DNA of 64,000 nt from Curtobacterium pusillum (GCF_007673235.1 NZ_VDZH01000001.1:673261-737260), one strand, 5' to 3'; numbered from the stretch's first letter, positions 15,529-24,840 are shown. The notes: a model not told the origin generated them from the sequence alone. Made by a program: numbers and translations.

Positions 15529-16809
15529 TCACCAGGGGTGCGCGATGCTGCGGGCCCGCGGCCCGCGGGCCGTCGCGACACGCGAGGCGGTCTCCTCCGG
15601 GGCCCGCGCGTCGAGCGCCGTCGCGAGGACCGCGCACGCCGCACCGCGGGCGACGGCCTGTTCGCCGTGCGTGGTCGGCTCGACGGCGATCCGCGGCGCG
15701 TCCGGCAGGCGGTCCGCCAGGCTCGCGCGGACCGCGTCGAGGAACACCTCGCCGCCCGCGATCGCTGCGCTCCCGCCGATCACGACGTCGGTGACGTCGA
15801 GGAGTTCGACGACGTGAGCCAGCGCTGAGCCGAGGGCCGCTCCGCCGGCCGCGACCAGGGGTGCACCATCGGGATCGGCGCAGAGGGACTCGTAGGCGGC
15901 GCGGACCGCTGCGGGGCAGTCGGTGCCGGTGTCGGCGGGCAGGAGTCCGGCGTCGATCGCGCGCCGGACCTGCTGGAGCGGCTGGCAGGCCTCCCAGACG
16001 GCGGTCCACCGGCCGTGGGCGTGCACGGGCATCCCGCCGAACTCGCCGGCGTTGCCGGTGGCCCCGCGGACGACCTCGCCCCCGGCGACGACGGCCGCGC
16101 TGATCCCGTGCCCGAGCGTGACCGTGACGAGGCCCGCGGTGCTCGTGGTGGTCCAGGCCTCGCCGAGCCCGCCCGCGACGCCGTCCTTCTCGAGCAGGAC
16201 GGGCAGGCCGGTGCGACGGCCGAGCTCCTCGGCGACGGGCACGCCGGCCCAACCGGGGAGCTGGACCGGTGCGGCGAGCGCCGCCCGTGCCGGGTCGAGC
16301 GGCCCGGGTGCCGCGACGCCGATGCCGACGAGGCGTTCCCGGGTGGTGCGCTGCTGCCGGGTCCGTCCGGCGAGCAGGCGTTCCGTCATCGCGGCCATGG
16401 CGTCGAGGGTCGCCGTGGGGTCGTCCACGCGGCCGGTGTCACGGTGTTCGGTGGCGAGGACGGTGCCGGCGAGGTCGACCAGGACCGCGGTGACGCGAGC
16501 GGGGTCGAGGTGGAGGCCGATGGCGTACCGGGCGTCGGGGGCGATGCCGAGTGCGCGGGGCCCCTCGGGTGCGGTGGGGGCTTCCTGGCGGAGGAGTCCT
16601 TCGCGGAGGAGCCGGGCGGCGATGTTCGACACGGTCTGCGCGGTGAGTCCGGTGGTCGCGGCGATCGCGGTCCGGGTTGCCGGGCCCTGCCTGCGGACGA
16701 CGTCGAGGACGAGGGCGCGGTTGAGGGTGCCGACTCGCGCGCTGTTCGTTCCGCGGTGCAACACGGGGTGCGCTGGTGGTTGACGCGGATCGTCCATGGT
16801 CCCTAGCAT
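15529..16809 (-). CDS. ROK family transcriptional repressor (NagC/XylR type)
   Basis: 426 residues: an N-terminal winged helix (LNRALVLDVVRRQGPATRTAIAATTGLTAQTVSNIAARLLREGLLR) and a ROK sugar-kinase-like domain (GIGVAAPGPLDPARAALAAPVQLPGW; LEKDGVAGGLGEAW; VTLGHGISAAVVAGGEVVRGATGNAGEFGGMPV). The usual zinc-site GHx...CxCGxxGC motif is not apparent, as in some regulator-only ROK proteins. It is divergent from the sugar importer and most likely represses it through the palindrome at 16828, with a sugar as inducer. Start ATG 16809 is preceded by GAGGTGA; ATG 16797 is the alternative. Confidence 0.92.
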   Translation of the reverse strand: MLGTMDDPRQPPAHPVLHRGTNSARVGTLNRALVLDVVRRQGPATRTAIAATTGLTAQTVSNIAARLLREGLLRQEAPTAPEGPRALGIAPDARYAIGLHLDPARVTAVLVDLAGTVLATEHRDTGRVDDPTATLDAMAAMTERLLAGRTRQQRTTRERLVGIGVAAPGPLDPARAALAAPVQLPGWAGVPVAEELGRRTGLPVLLEKDGVAGGLGEAWTTTSTAGLVTVTLGHGISAAVVAGGEVVRGATGNAGEFGGMPVHAHGRWTAVWEACQPLQQVRRAIDAGLLPADTGTDCPAAVRAAYESLCADPDGAPLVAAGGAALGSALAHVVELLDVTDVVIGGSAAIAGGEVFLDAVRASLADRLPDAPRIAVEPTTHGEQAVARGAACAVLATALDARAPEETASRVATARGPRARSIAHPW

Positions 16810-16827
16810 CGCATCACCTCGGTTTCA

Positions 16828-16844
16828 TCAATCAATTTGATTGA
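16828..16844. promoter_or_regulatory. Operator palindrome of the sugar importer/ROK locus
   Basis: A perfect 8-1-8 inverted repeat, TCAATCAATTTGATTGA, stands as an AT-rich island between the divergent ROK gene (start 16809) and the importer (start 16887). Position, symmetry and neighbouring repressor make it the likely ROK binding site controlling both directions. Confidence 0.75.
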
Positions 16845-16886
16845 ATCGTACGGCCACACCGGTGTGACCACGACGAAGGGACGCTC

Positions 16887-17891
16887 GTGACGACGACGAC
16901 ACGATCCGGTACCGCAGCTCCACCTCCCCTCCGGGAACGCGACGCCGCGGTCCCGAGACCCCGGCGACGCCCCCGGGAGAAACACCCGTGGACCGTCGCC
17001 GAGAAGCGCAGGGTCCGGGTCGGTCTCGCCTTCATCTCCCCCTGGATCATCGGCGTCCTCGTGTTCATCGGCTACCCGCTGGTGTACTCGTTCGCGATCA
17101 GCCTGACGCGGTACTCGGGCATGAACGGTGCGACGTGGGTCGGGTTCGGCAACTACATCGCGGCGTTCATCGACCCCCTGGTCCACACCGCGGTCGGCAA
17201 CACCCTGTTCTTCGCGGTGATCGCGGTCCCGGTCGGGATCGTCGTCGCCATCGTGATCGCGATGGCGATGAACCAGGACGTCCGCGAGATCGGCTGGTAC
17301 CGCACGGCGCTGTACATCCCGTCGCTCATCCCGACGTTCGCGCTGGCGTTCATCTTCGTGGTGCTCGTCAACCCGCAGACCGGCATCGTGAACCAGGTCA
17401 TGAAGCTCGTCGGCATCCCGGCGACGAACCTGCTCGGCGACCCGACGACCGCGAAGCTCGTCATCGTCGCGCTGGCGCAGATGGGCGCAGGCAACGCGGC
17501 GCTGATCTTCCTCGCCGGACTCCGCGGGATCCCGAAGACCCTGTACGAGGCTGCCCGCGTCGACGGTGCCGGCCCGGTGCGGCAGTTCTTCGCCCTGACT
17601 CTTCCGCTGCTGTCCCCGGTCATCCTGTTCAACCTGATCACGGGCATCAGCAACGGCCTGCAGGTCTTCACCGAGGCGTACGTGATCTCGTCCGGCACGG
17701 GCGGCCTCGGCAGTCCGGACAACGGGACGTTGTTCTACATGCTCTACCTCTACAAGAACGCGTTCAGCTACGCGCAGCTCGGGTTCGCGAGTGCGATGGC
17801 CGTCCTGCTGTTCCTGGCCGGCATGCTCCTCTCGGGGCTCGTGTACTGGCTGTCGAAGCGGTTCGTGAACTACGACGTGACCGGAGAGTGA
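16887..17891 (+). CDS. Carbohydrate ABC transporter permease (MalF/UgpA type)
   Basis: 334 residues: a charged cytoplasmic leader to about residue 45, then six membrane helices starting GLAFISPWIIGVLVFIGYPLVYSFAISLTRYSG. The EAA loop, EAARVDGAGPVRQFFALTLPLLSP, is at about residues 218-241 and docks the ATPase. GTG at 16887 has GAAGGG upstream. First gene of the importer operon, under the palindromic operator. Confidence 0.94.
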   Translation: MTTTTRSGTAAPPPLRERDAAVPRPRRRPREKHPWTVAEKRRVRVGLAFISPWIIGVLVFIGYPLVYSFAISLTRYSGMNGATWVGFGNYIAAFIDPLVHTAVGNTLFFAVIAVPVGIVVAIVIAMAMNQDVREIGWYRTALYIPSLIPTFALAFIFVVLVNPQTGIVNQVMKLVGIPATNLLGDPTTAKLVIVALAQMGAGNAALIFLAGLRGIPKTLYEAARVDGAGPVRQFFALTLPLLSPVILFNLITGISNGLQVFTEAYVISSGTGGLGSPDNGTLFYMLYLYKNAFSYAQLGFASAMAVLLFLAGMLLSGLVYWLSKRFVNYDVTGE

Positions 17892-17895
17892 CCCG

Positions 17896-18825
17896 ATGAG
17901 CCTGCACACCAAGTCCTCGCCCACCGTCACCGCGAGCGTCGAGACGGTCAACCCGAAGGGCCGCCGCGGCGAGCGCTCCCGCAACGCCGACGGCTCGATC
18001 CGTTCGCCGTGGTCGTCGGTCCTCGCCCGCGTGGTGCTCATCGCGATGAGCCTGCTGTTCCTGGTGCCCATCTACTGGATGGTCATCTCCGCGCTGAAGG
18101 GCAACTCCGAGCTCGGCGCCTTCCCGCCCACCTGGTTCCCGCAGTGGCTGGACTGGTCGAACTTCGCCGACGCCGTGAACGCGATGCCGTTCTTCACGTT
18201 CTTCCGGAACACGCTGATCATCACCGTCTGCGTGACGGTGTTCTCGATGGTGTCGAACCTCGTGATCGCGTACGGGTTCGCGTGCCTGGAGTGGCGTGGA
18301 CGGGACCGCCTGTTCTACGTCGTCCTGGCGACGCTGTTCATCCCGTTCCCGGTGACCCTGATCCCGATGTTCGACCTGTACGCACGGCTCGGGTGGATCA
18401 ACACGTTCCTGCCGCTGATCGTGCCGAGTCTGTTCGGGTCGGCGTTCTACGTCTTCCTGCTGCGGCAGTTCCTGCTGCAGATCCCGAAGGACCTGCTCAA
18501 CGCGGCGCGGATGGACGGTGCGTCGGAGTGGGGCATCCTGTGGCGGATCGTGTTCCCGCAGGCGCGGGCGGCGCTCGTCACGGTCGGGATCTTCGCGGCG
18601 GTGGGGGCCTGGAACGACTTCCTCGGCCCGCTCATCTACCTGCAGGACCAGAACGTGCAGACCCTGTCGATCGGTCTGCAGGTGTTCCGCCTCAACAACT
18701 CGCAGGACTTCCAGTTCAACCAGCTGATGGCGGCGTCGGTGCTCATCATCCTGCCGCTCGTGGTCCTGTTCTTCGTGTTCCAGCGGACGTTCATCAAGGG
18801 CGTCCAGATCGGGAGCTTCAAATGA
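17896..18825 (+). CDS. Carbohydrate ABC transporter permease (MalG/UgpE type)
   Basis: 309 residues, six membrane helices (first VVLIAMSLLFLVPIYWMVISALKG). The EAA-like loop reads NAARMDGASEWGILWRIVFPQARAA at about residues 202-226. It begins four bases after the first permease and overlaps the binding protein gene (ATGA), so the three are one transcript. Forms the heterodimeric channel with the first permease. Confidence 0.94.
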   Translation: MSLHTKSSPTVTASVETVNPKGRRGERSRNADGSIRSPWSSVLARVVLIAMSLLFLVPIYWMVISALKGNSELGAFPPTWFPQWLDWSNFADAVNAMPFFTFFRNTLIITVCVTVFSMVSNLVIAYGFACLEWRGRDRLFYVVLATLFIPFPVTLIPMFDLYARLGWINTFLPLIVPSLFGSAFYVFLLRQFLLQIPKDLLNAARMDGASEWGILWRIVFPQARAALVTVGIFAAVGAWNDFLGPLIYLQDQNVQTLSIGLQVFRLNNSQDFQFNQLMAASVLIILPLVVLFFVFQRTFIKGVQIGSFK

Positions 18826-20213
18826 GCAGCGCATTCGACCGACGGACGTTCCTGCGCGGTGCCGCCGCGACCGGTGGCGCGGGTGCGCTCGCACTCCTCG
18901 CGGCCTCGTGCGCCACGGGGTCCAGCGCCCGGAGCAACCCGAACCAGGTCACGATCTGGGGCGTCACGGGTACGTTCGTACCGTTCCAGACGAAGGTCAT
19001 CAACCAGTTCAAGGCGCTCCACCCGGACATCGACGTCAAGGTGAACGTGGTGCCGTCGCAGGGCACCGGTGACGCGACGAGCATCATCACGGCGGTGCGT
19101 GGCGGGACGGCCCCTGACCTGTGGCTGCTCGACCGGTTCAGTGCCGCGCAGTACGCGGCGATCGGGTTGATCGAGCCGATCGACGACCTCATCGAGGAGT
19201 TCGAGGAGCAGCCGAAGGACGAGTTCCTGGCGCAGTGGCTCGGGTTCGCCGTCGGCGAGGTGACGTACGAGGGCAAGACGTACGGGCTCCCGCACGACAC
19301 CGACTGCCGCGGGATGTTCGTGAACCGGAAGATGCTCAAGGGTGCCGGGGTCGACCCGGACGAGTTCGACTGGGAGCACAACGGCCCGGCGACGTTCGAC
19401 CGGGTGTGGGAGGTCAGCGAGCGCATCACGAAGAAGTCCGGTGGGAACTACACCCACATGGGGCTCCTCCCCTGGTACGGCGAGGGGTGGCCGTTCACCT
19501 GGGGGCTGGGTCTCGGGGCGTCGTACTTCGACCAGCAGGACTCCCGGATGACGATGGACTCGAAGAGCGTCCGCGGGATCTTCGACTTCTACGAGGACTG
19601 GGCGAAGCGGTACGGCTACAAGGACGCGGACACCTTCATCGCCACGTACGAGCCGACCGGGCACCCGCCGGGGCAGACCGCGTTCATGGCCGACCGGATG
19701 GCGTTCATGGTGAGCGTGCCGTCGACGATCCAGACGTTCGACAACTACGGCCCGAAGGACCTCGACTGGGGCACCGCCTACCTGCCGACCCAGCAGGCGG
19801 GTGACGACAAGTACACGTGGTCCGGCGGGTTCGCACTGTGCCTGCCGAAGGGGTCGAAGAAGAACAAGGCCGTGTGGGAGCTCATGAAGTACTTCACGAG
19901 CAAGCGTGGCCAGGAGACCTACATGGTGCCGGCGACGAGCGTGCCCACGAACCTCTCCGCGCTCGAGGACCCGAAGGGCTCCGCGAAGTCGATCCGGTTC
20001 TTCGTCGAGTCGATCGGCGCGTCCACCTGCCGTCCCCCGCTGCCCGTCGGCGGCGCGTGGTGGGACTCCCTCGCCGACGCCCGGTCGAGCGTGCTGCTCG
20101 GCACGGCGAGCCCGCAGGAGGCCGTCGAACGGGCGCAGAACCGTGTCGACCCGATGATGCAGACCTACTCCCCGTTCAAGCTCCCCAAGGACTACGACAA
20201 GGTCCGGATCTGA
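18822..20213 (+). CDS. Sugar ABC transporter substrate-binding protein, twin-arginine lipoprotein
   Basis: 463 residues. The N-terminus DRRTFLRGAAATGGAGALALLAASCATG joins a twin-arginine motif (R7-R8) to a lipobox-like cysteine (C30), indicating Tat export and lipid anchoring. The mature part is a family 1 solute-binding protein (VTIWGVTGTFVPFQTKVINQFKALHPDIDVKVNV; APDLWLLDRFSAAQYAAIGLIEPIDD). It starts inside the stop of the second permease. It delivers an unidentified sugar to the two permeases; no ATPase gene follows. Confidence 0.94.
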   Translation: MSSAFDRRTFLRGAAATGGAGALALLAASCATGSSARSNPNQVTIWGVTGTFVPFQTKVINQFKALHPDIDVKVNVVPSQGTGDATSIITAVRGGTAPDLWLLDRFSAAQYAAIGLIEPIDDLIEEFEEQPKDEFLAQWLGFAVGEVTYEGKTYGLPHDTDCRGMFVNRKMLKGAGVDPDEFDWEHNGPATFDRVWEVSERITKKSGGNYTHMGLLPWYGEGWPFTWGLGLGASYFDQQDSRMTMDSKSVRGIFDFYEDWAKRYGYKDADTFIATYEPTGHPPGQTAFMADRMAFMVSVPSTIQTFDNYGPKDLDWGTAYLPTQQAGDDKYTWSGGFALCLPKGSKKNKAVWELMKYFTSKRGQETYMVPATSVPTNLSALEDPKGSAKSIRFFVESIGASTCRPPLPVGGAWWDSLADARSSVLLGTASPQEAVERAQNRVDPMMQTYSPFKLPKDYDKVRI

Positions 20214-20241
20214 TCCGGGCCACGACGAAAGGACCAACACC

Positions 20242-21234
20242 GTGCCCACCACCCCCCTCCGCGTTGCCGTCCTCGGCTTCTGGCACGTCCACGCCGGTGA
20301 CTACGCCCGCCAGGCCGTGGAGCACCCCGGCACCGAGCTCGTCGCCGTCTGGGACGACGACGTCGACCGCGGCCGCGAGGGCGCCGAGCGCTTCGGCGTC
20401 GAGTTCACCGACGACCTCGACGCGCTCCTCGCCCGCGACGACGTCGACGCGGTCACGATCACCACGTCCACCGACGTGCACCGCGACGTCATCACCCGTG
20501 CAGCGCGCGCCGGCAAGCACGTCTTCACCGAGAAGCTCCTCGCCCCGACCGTCGAGGAGTGCGAGGAGATCATCGCCGCGTGCGACGCCGCCGGCGTCAA
20601 GCTCATCGTCTCGCTCCCCCGGCTGTACCACGGCTACACGGCCGCGATCCGCCGCGAGATCGACGAGGGCCGCCTCGGCGACGTCGACTACGCCCGCGTC
20701 CGGTTGTCCCACGACGGCGCGATCGCACCGTGGCTGCCCGAGCGCTTCTTCGACCCCGAGACCGCGATCGGCGGGGCCCTCACCGACCTCGGCTGCCACC
20801 CCGTGTACCTGACGCAGCTGTTCCTCGGCGCCCGCCCGGACACCGTGGACGCCGTCTACCGCTCGGTCACCGGCCGCGCCGTGGAGGATCACGCCGTCGT
20901 CACCGTCGGCTACCCCTCGCAGGCCATCGGCGTGATCGAGGCCGGCTTCGTCGCCGGCACCCCGTTCACCATCGACGTCGCCGGGACCGCCGGCTGGCTC
21001 GCCTACTCCGACCAGCCGGGGGTCCTCACCGCCGGCGGCGCGGCCTACGGCGACCGGCCGGTCAGCCTCCCGGTCCCGGAGGACGCCCAGGACGCGTTCG
21101 GCCAGTGGGTGGACCACATCACCACCGGGACGCGCGCGGACGACAACCTCGCCCGCGCCGTCGAACTCACCCGCCTCGTCGTGGCCGCCAACCAGGCCGC
21201 CCGCCAGGCCGCCCGGGTGCCGGTCCCCGCCTGA
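20242..21234 (+). CDS. Gfo/Idh/MocA family dehydrogenase 1
   Basis: 330 residues. N-terminal Rossmann fold (RVAVLGFWHVHAGDYARQ), with the TEKLLAP motif near residue 96 where the family usually has EKP, and the catalytic-type His in GGALTDLGCHPVYLTQLFLG. Members are NAD(P)-dependent sugar or inositol dehydrogenases. GTG start with AAAGGA upstream, 28 bases after the binding protein gene. It probably begins breakdown of the imported sugar together with the next gene. Confidence 0.92.
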   Translation: MPTTPLRVAVLGFWHVHAGDYARQAVEHPGTELVAVWDDDVDRGREGAERFGVEFTDDLDALLARDDVDAVTITTSTDVHRDVITRAARAGKHVFTEKLLAPTVEECEEIIAACDAAGVKLIVSLPRLYHGYTAAIRREIDEGRLGDVDYARVRLSHDGAIAPWLPERFFDPETAIGGALTDLGCHPVYLTQLFLGARPDTVDAVYRSVTGRAVEDHAVVTVGYPSQAIGVIEAGFVAGTPFTIDVAGTAGWLAYSDQPGVLTAGGAAYGDRPVSLPVPEDAQDAFGQWVDHITTGTRADDNLARAVELTRLVVAANQAARQAARVPVPA

Positions 21235-21300
21235 CCGGCGGGACCACGGACACCAGCAGCACCACGAACACCAGCACGACCAGAGCCAGGAGTACCAACC

Positions 21301-22323
21301 ATGCCCACTGCCCCCATCCGCGTCGGCCTCATCGGCGGCGGCGGCATCGCCTCCGCCCACATCGCCGGCTACGCCCAGCACCCGGACCTCATCCGCATCG
21401 CCGCGGTGGCCGACGCCGTCCCCGCGACCGCCGAGGGTCGCGGCGCCGAGCTCGGTGTGCCGTTCTTCACGAACTACGTCGAGATGCTCGAACGCGCCGA
21501 CGTCGACGCCGTCGACATCTGCCTGCCGCACCACCTGCACCGCGACGCGATCGTGGCCGCGGCACGCGCCGGCAAGCACGTCCTCTGCGAGAAGCCGCTC
21601 TGCCTGAGCCCGGACGAGGCCCGTGACGTGCAGGCCGCCGTGTCCGAGGCCGGCGTCACCCTCATGTGCGCCCACAACCAGCTGTTCATGCCGGCGGTCG
21701 CGAAGGCCAAGCAGCTCCTCGACGAGGGCGCGCTCGGCACCGTGTACGAGGTCCGCACCACGGACTCGTTCCGCAACGAGTTCGACCCGTCGAACATGGG
21801 TTGGCGCGCCCACGCGTCGCAGAGCGGTGGCGGCGAGCTCATCGACACCGGCTACCACCCGAGCTACCTGCTCATGCACCTCGCCGGCGGTGTGCCGACG
21901 CAGGCCACGGCGTTGCTCTCCACCCACCGCTTGAAGTTCATGGAGGGCGAGGACTCCGCGCAGGCGCTGTTCCGCTTCGACAACGGCGCCGTCGGGCAGC
22001 TCGTCACCAGCTGGGCCTACGAGCCGGCCGCCGGCACCGAGCGCTTCAGTGCGGTGGGAGAGCTCGGCGCCCTCACGAGCGACGGCACGACCCTGCGGTG
22101 GGACCTGCGCGACGGCACGAGCGAGACGGTCACCTTCGACGAGGTCGACACCTTCGCCGCCGAGATCGAGGCCTTCGGCGTCTGCCTCCGGGACGGCACG
22201 CGGCCCATCCACACCGAGCGCGAGGGCATCGCGGTGCTCGGCATGATCCTGGCGGCCTACGAGGGTGCACGCACCGGCACGATCGCGCCGGTACTGACGG
22301 CCGAGCAGGCCGTCTCGGCCTGA
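21301..22323 (+). CDS. Gfo/Idh/MocA family dehydrogenase 2
   Basis: 340 residues. Rossmann fold GLIGGGGIASAHIAGYAQHPD, catalytic-site motif CEKPLCLSPDEARD (Lys of EKP near residue 98), and the conserved GGELIDTGYHPSYLLMHLAGG. Preceded by AGGAG, 66 bases after the first dehydrogenase. The two paralogues may carry out consecutive oxidoreductions on the same sugar, as in inositol or 3-keto-sugar pathways; which one is not decided by sequence alone. A strong hairpin repeat ends the operon. Confidence 0.93.
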   Translation: MPTAPIRVGLIGGGGIASAHIAGYAQHPDLIRIAAVADAVPATAEGRGAELGVPFFTNYVEMLERADVDAVDICLPHHLHRDAIVAAARAGKHVLCEKPLCLSPDEARDVQAAVSEAGVTLMCAHNQLFMPAVAKAKQLLDEGALGTVYEVRTTDSFRNEFDPSNMGWRAHASQSGGGELIDTGYHPSYLLMHLAGGVPTQATALLSTHRLKFMEGEDSAQALFRFDNGAVGQLVTSWAYEPAAGTERFSAVGELGALTSDGTTLRWDLRDGTSETVTFDEVDTFAAEIEAFGVCLRDGTRPIHTEREGIAVLGMILAAYEGARTGTIAPVLTAEQAVSA

Positions 22324-22336
22324 CCACCGCGACCAA

Positions 22337-22385
22337 CGGACGGGAGGCACGGTGCGCGTCCGACGCGCACCGTGCCTCCCGTCCG
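22337..22385. repeat. Dispersed hairpin repeat, copy 3 (perfect)
   Basis: Perfect inverted repeat of more than 20 bp per arm: GGACGGGAGGCACGGTGCGC with its complement and a 3-5 base loop. It lies between two converging genes (stops 22323 and 22395), so it can terminate both. Confidence 0.85.
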
Positions 22386-22394
22386 TCGTCGCGT

Positions 22395-23423
22395 TCAGAC
22401 CACCCGCGTCGCCCCCGTCACGGGGCCGGGCTCGGCGTCCTGGTCGTCGGCGGCCTGCAGGACGTCCTCGGCCTGTCGGAGCAGGTGGTGCGCCGCCAAG
22501 CCGATCGACCGCGCCCCGACGACCGCGACGAGCGCGCACAGCAGCGCGAGCACCGCGACGACCGGGATCCACGCCCACGACGGGTCGAGCACCCGCAGCC
22601 ACTCGACCGCGGCCGTCGCGACCGCCGCGGCCGGGAACACGAACGACCAGAACCCGAGCGAGAACGACAGGCGCACGTACCGCGGCAGCAGCGCGAGCTG
22701 CACGAGGAACAGCAGGGCACCGAGCCCCGCGATCGCCTGCACCGGCAGCGTCACCACGTCGTCCGTCAACGCGAACACCGACACCGTGGCCACGGCCGGC
22801 GGTGCGACGAGGATCGCCATCGTCGGCACGAGCGGGCCGGGCAGCTCCGGGCGGAAGCACAGCCGGAGCAGCAGCAGGCCGGTCATCACGCCCCAGAAGA
22901 ACACGCCGACGCCGAAGCAGGCCCAGGACAGCCAGGTCGCACCGACCTCGTGCGTCGCGACCGAGCCGACCAGCGCCGCGGCCACCGTCGGCAGCAGGTA
23001 GCCGCCGTGCACCGACTCGAGCGCGAGCCGTCCCTCGAACCACGTGCTCAGCAGCCACGCGGCGAACCCGGCCGCCACCGCCACGGCGACGAGGACGAGC
23101 ACCTGCCCACCGACGGGCCAGACGTGCGCGAGGTCGACACCGAGCAGCATCGCCGTCGCCGGGACGAGTGCCGCGAGCGGGCCCTGCGCCGGGTGCCGGA
23201 GCTGGTCGACGAGCCGCTCGTGCGCGCGCACCCGGACGCCGCGGACGACGTGTGCGCCGAGCATCCACACCCAGGCGACGGCGGCGATCACCCAGAAGAC
23301 CTGCGGCAGGAACGCCGGCAGGTGCAGCACGGGGGCCGCGTACGACCAGGTCTCGGCGAACCCGGCGAGACCGAACGGCACGGCGAGGGTGTTGAGCGGG
23401 ATGCGTGTGGTGGGTCGTGGCAT
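22395..23423 (-). CDS. SLAC1/TehA-like TDT family transporter
   Basis: About 342 residues, almost entirely membrane helices. The opening IPLNTLAVPFGLAGFAETW and later ESVHGGYLLPTVAAALVGS match the tellurite-resistance/dicarboxylate transporter (TDT) family, which includes TehA, Mae1 and the SLAC1 anion channel. It probably conducts anions or a dicarboxylate. ATG 23423 gives the canonical start; a longer reading upstream is unlike the family. Shares its terminator with the convergent dehydrogenase operon. Confidence 0.88.
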   Translation of the reverse strand: MPRPTTRIPLNTLAVPFGLAGFAETWSYAAPVLHLPAFLPQVFWVIAAVAWVWMLGAHVVRGVRVRAHERLVDQLRHPAQGPLAALVPATAMLLGVDLAHVWPVGGQVLVLVAVAVAAGFAAWLLSTWFEGRLALESVHGGYLLPTVAAALVGSVATHEVGATWLSWACFGVGVFFWGVMTGLLLLRLCFRPELPGPLVPTMAILVAPPAVATVSVFALTDDVVTLPVQAIAGLGALLFLVQLALLPRYVRLSFSLGFWSFVFPAAAVATAAVEWLRVLDPSWAWIPVVAVLALLCALVAVVGARSIGLAAHHLLRQAEDVLQAADDQDAEPGPVTGATRVV

Positions 23424-23464
23424 GGCGAACCCATTCTCGCGGAGTGCGGAACCCCGCACACTGC

Positions 23465-23507
23465 GGACTGGAGGCACGGTGTCCGGCCGCCACGCGCCTC
23501 CAGTCCG
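23465..23507. repeat. Dispersed hairpin repeat, copy 4
   Basis: GGACTGGAGGCACGG paired with CGCGCCTCCAGTCC, using the T/A form at the variable stem position. It starts directly after the stop codon of the SDR gene (minus strand). Confidence 0.8.
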
Positions 23508-24467
23508 TCAGCGGCGTCGACCCAGGGCGACGCCCGCCACCGCGGCGACCGCCCCGATGACCAGGAGCGGGCGCGTGACGCGCCGTCGCTTCGCGACCCA
23601 ACCGCCGTCGGTGGCGTTGCCGGCGTCGGCGGGACTGTAGAGGTTGCCGTCGGTCGGAGCGCCGGTGCCGCGGAGCGCGAACGTCTCCACCATCGGCTTC
23701 GTGAGCTTGTGGAACAGCCCGGGGAACACGTACTGCAACGGCACGAGGGACGCCTGGACACGGCCGACGTAGCGGTAGCGCTTCGGGTGCAGCGCCGCTC
23801 GGACCACGGCACGCCCGGCCCGTCCGACCGACACCGTCGGCGGCAGCGGGTGGGACTTCTTCCCGGTGTAGTTGGCGCCGTTCTGGTAGATCGGGGTGTC
23901 GATCGTCGACGGCAGCAGCGTCGTGAACCGGATCCCGGTGTGGGCGAACTCGTCGCCGAGCACGTCGACCAGGCCGAGCGCCGCGTGCTTGCTCGTCACG
24001 TACGCCGACTGGTACGGCGCCGAGAGCAGGGACTGGATCGACCCGACGAGCACGTAGGTGCCCCTCCCGCGCTGCTTCCAGTGCGGGAGCAGGTGCGTGA
24101 CGGCGTTGAGGTGCCCGTAGAGGTTCGTGTCGACGACGCGCTTGAACGCCTCCGTCGGCGTCTGCTCGAAGAGGCCGTAGACGAAGAGCGCTGCGTTGCC
24201 GACGAACACGTCGATGCGGCCGAAGCGGCTCGTCACCGTCCCGATCAGGTCCGCGACCTGGCGCTCGTCGGCGACGTCGGTGGGGATCGCGATCGCCTCG
24301 GCGCCGAGCTTCCGGCACTCCGCCGCGGCGGCCTCGAGACTGTCGTGGCTGCGCGCGGCGAGCACCAGGGTCGCGCCCTGACGTGCGAACTCGTGCGCAG
24401 CGGCCCTCCCGATGCCGCTCGATGCTCCGGTGACGACGACGATCTTCCCGCGGAACCGATGTGCCAT
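23508..24467 (-). CDS. SDR family oxidoreductase with C-terminal membrane helix
   Basis: 319 residues. Cofactor motif TGASSGIGRAAAHEFARQGA at about residues 14-33, NAA in place of NAG, catalytic Ser (VGSIQS) and YVTSK near residue 156. After the roughly 270-residue enzyme comes a linker and a hydrophobic tail, RPLLVIGAVAAVAGVALG, suggesting membrane attachment. A related architecture is common in actinobacterial short-chain dehydrogenases of unknown substrate. Monocistronic. Confidence 0.9.
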   Translation of the reverse strand: MAHRFRGKIVVVTGASSGIGRAAAHEFARQGATLVLAARSHDSLEAAAAECRKLGAEAIAIPTDVADERQVADLIGTVTSRFGRIDVFVGNAALFVYGLFEQTPTEAFKRVVDTNLYGHLNAVTHLLPHWKQRGRGTYVLVGSIQSLLSAPYQSAYVTSKHAALGLVDVLGDEFAHTGIRFTTLLPSTIDTPIYQNGANYTGKKSHPLPPTVSVGRAGRAVVRAALHPKRYRYVGRVQASLVPLQYVFPGLFHKLTKPMVETFALRGTGAPTDGNLYSPADAGNATDGGWVAKRRRVTRPLLVIGAVAAVAGVALGRRR

Positions 24468-24579
24468 GTCCTCGTTGCTACGCGGTCGGTGCTCGTGGCC
24501 GGCACAGGCGGGCGTACCCCGGGGTCCGGGTCCCGCGCCGCGGGGTGCGCCGACGCCCGCCGGGTGTCACGATGGGGGC

Positions 24580-24840
24580 ATGCGCAAGGACGACCTCACC
24601 GTCGACGAGGCGACCGTGATCGCCCAGCACGCCCGCGACGGCGTGCTGGAACTCGAGGATCCCGAGGTCCGGAAGGTCGTCGAGCAGGCGAACCGCGTGC
24701 TCGTCCGCGCTCAGATGTGGGGAGAGGAGCGGAGTCCGAAGCTCCGCCGACGCCGACGCTTCATCGCGGTCGGCGCGCTGCTCCTGGTGCTCGTGTGGGT
24801 GGCAGGGCTGCTCGTCCCGATCGCCGTGCGGTTCGGCTGA
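24580..24840 (+). CDS. Small single-helix membrane protein
   Basis: 86 residues. A charged soluble part (RKDDLTVDEATVIAQHARDG...EVRKVVEQANRVLVRAQM) leads to a basic RRRRR stretch and one membrane helix (FIAVGALLLVLVWVAGLLVPIAV), predicting a cytoplasmic N-terminus. ATG 24580 lies six bases after CACGAT, a variant of the leaderless -10 pattern. No function recognised. Confidence 0.75.
   Translation: MRKDDLTVDEATVIAQHARDGVLELEDPEVRKVVEQANRVLVRAQMWGEERSPKLRRRRRFIAVGALLLVLVWVAGLLVPIAVRFG

Noticed and set aside
20176..24318. A 1380-codon open frame on the minus strand
   Set aside because: It is antisense to the Gfo/Idh/MocA genes and out of frame with the TDT and SDR genes; no domain recognised.
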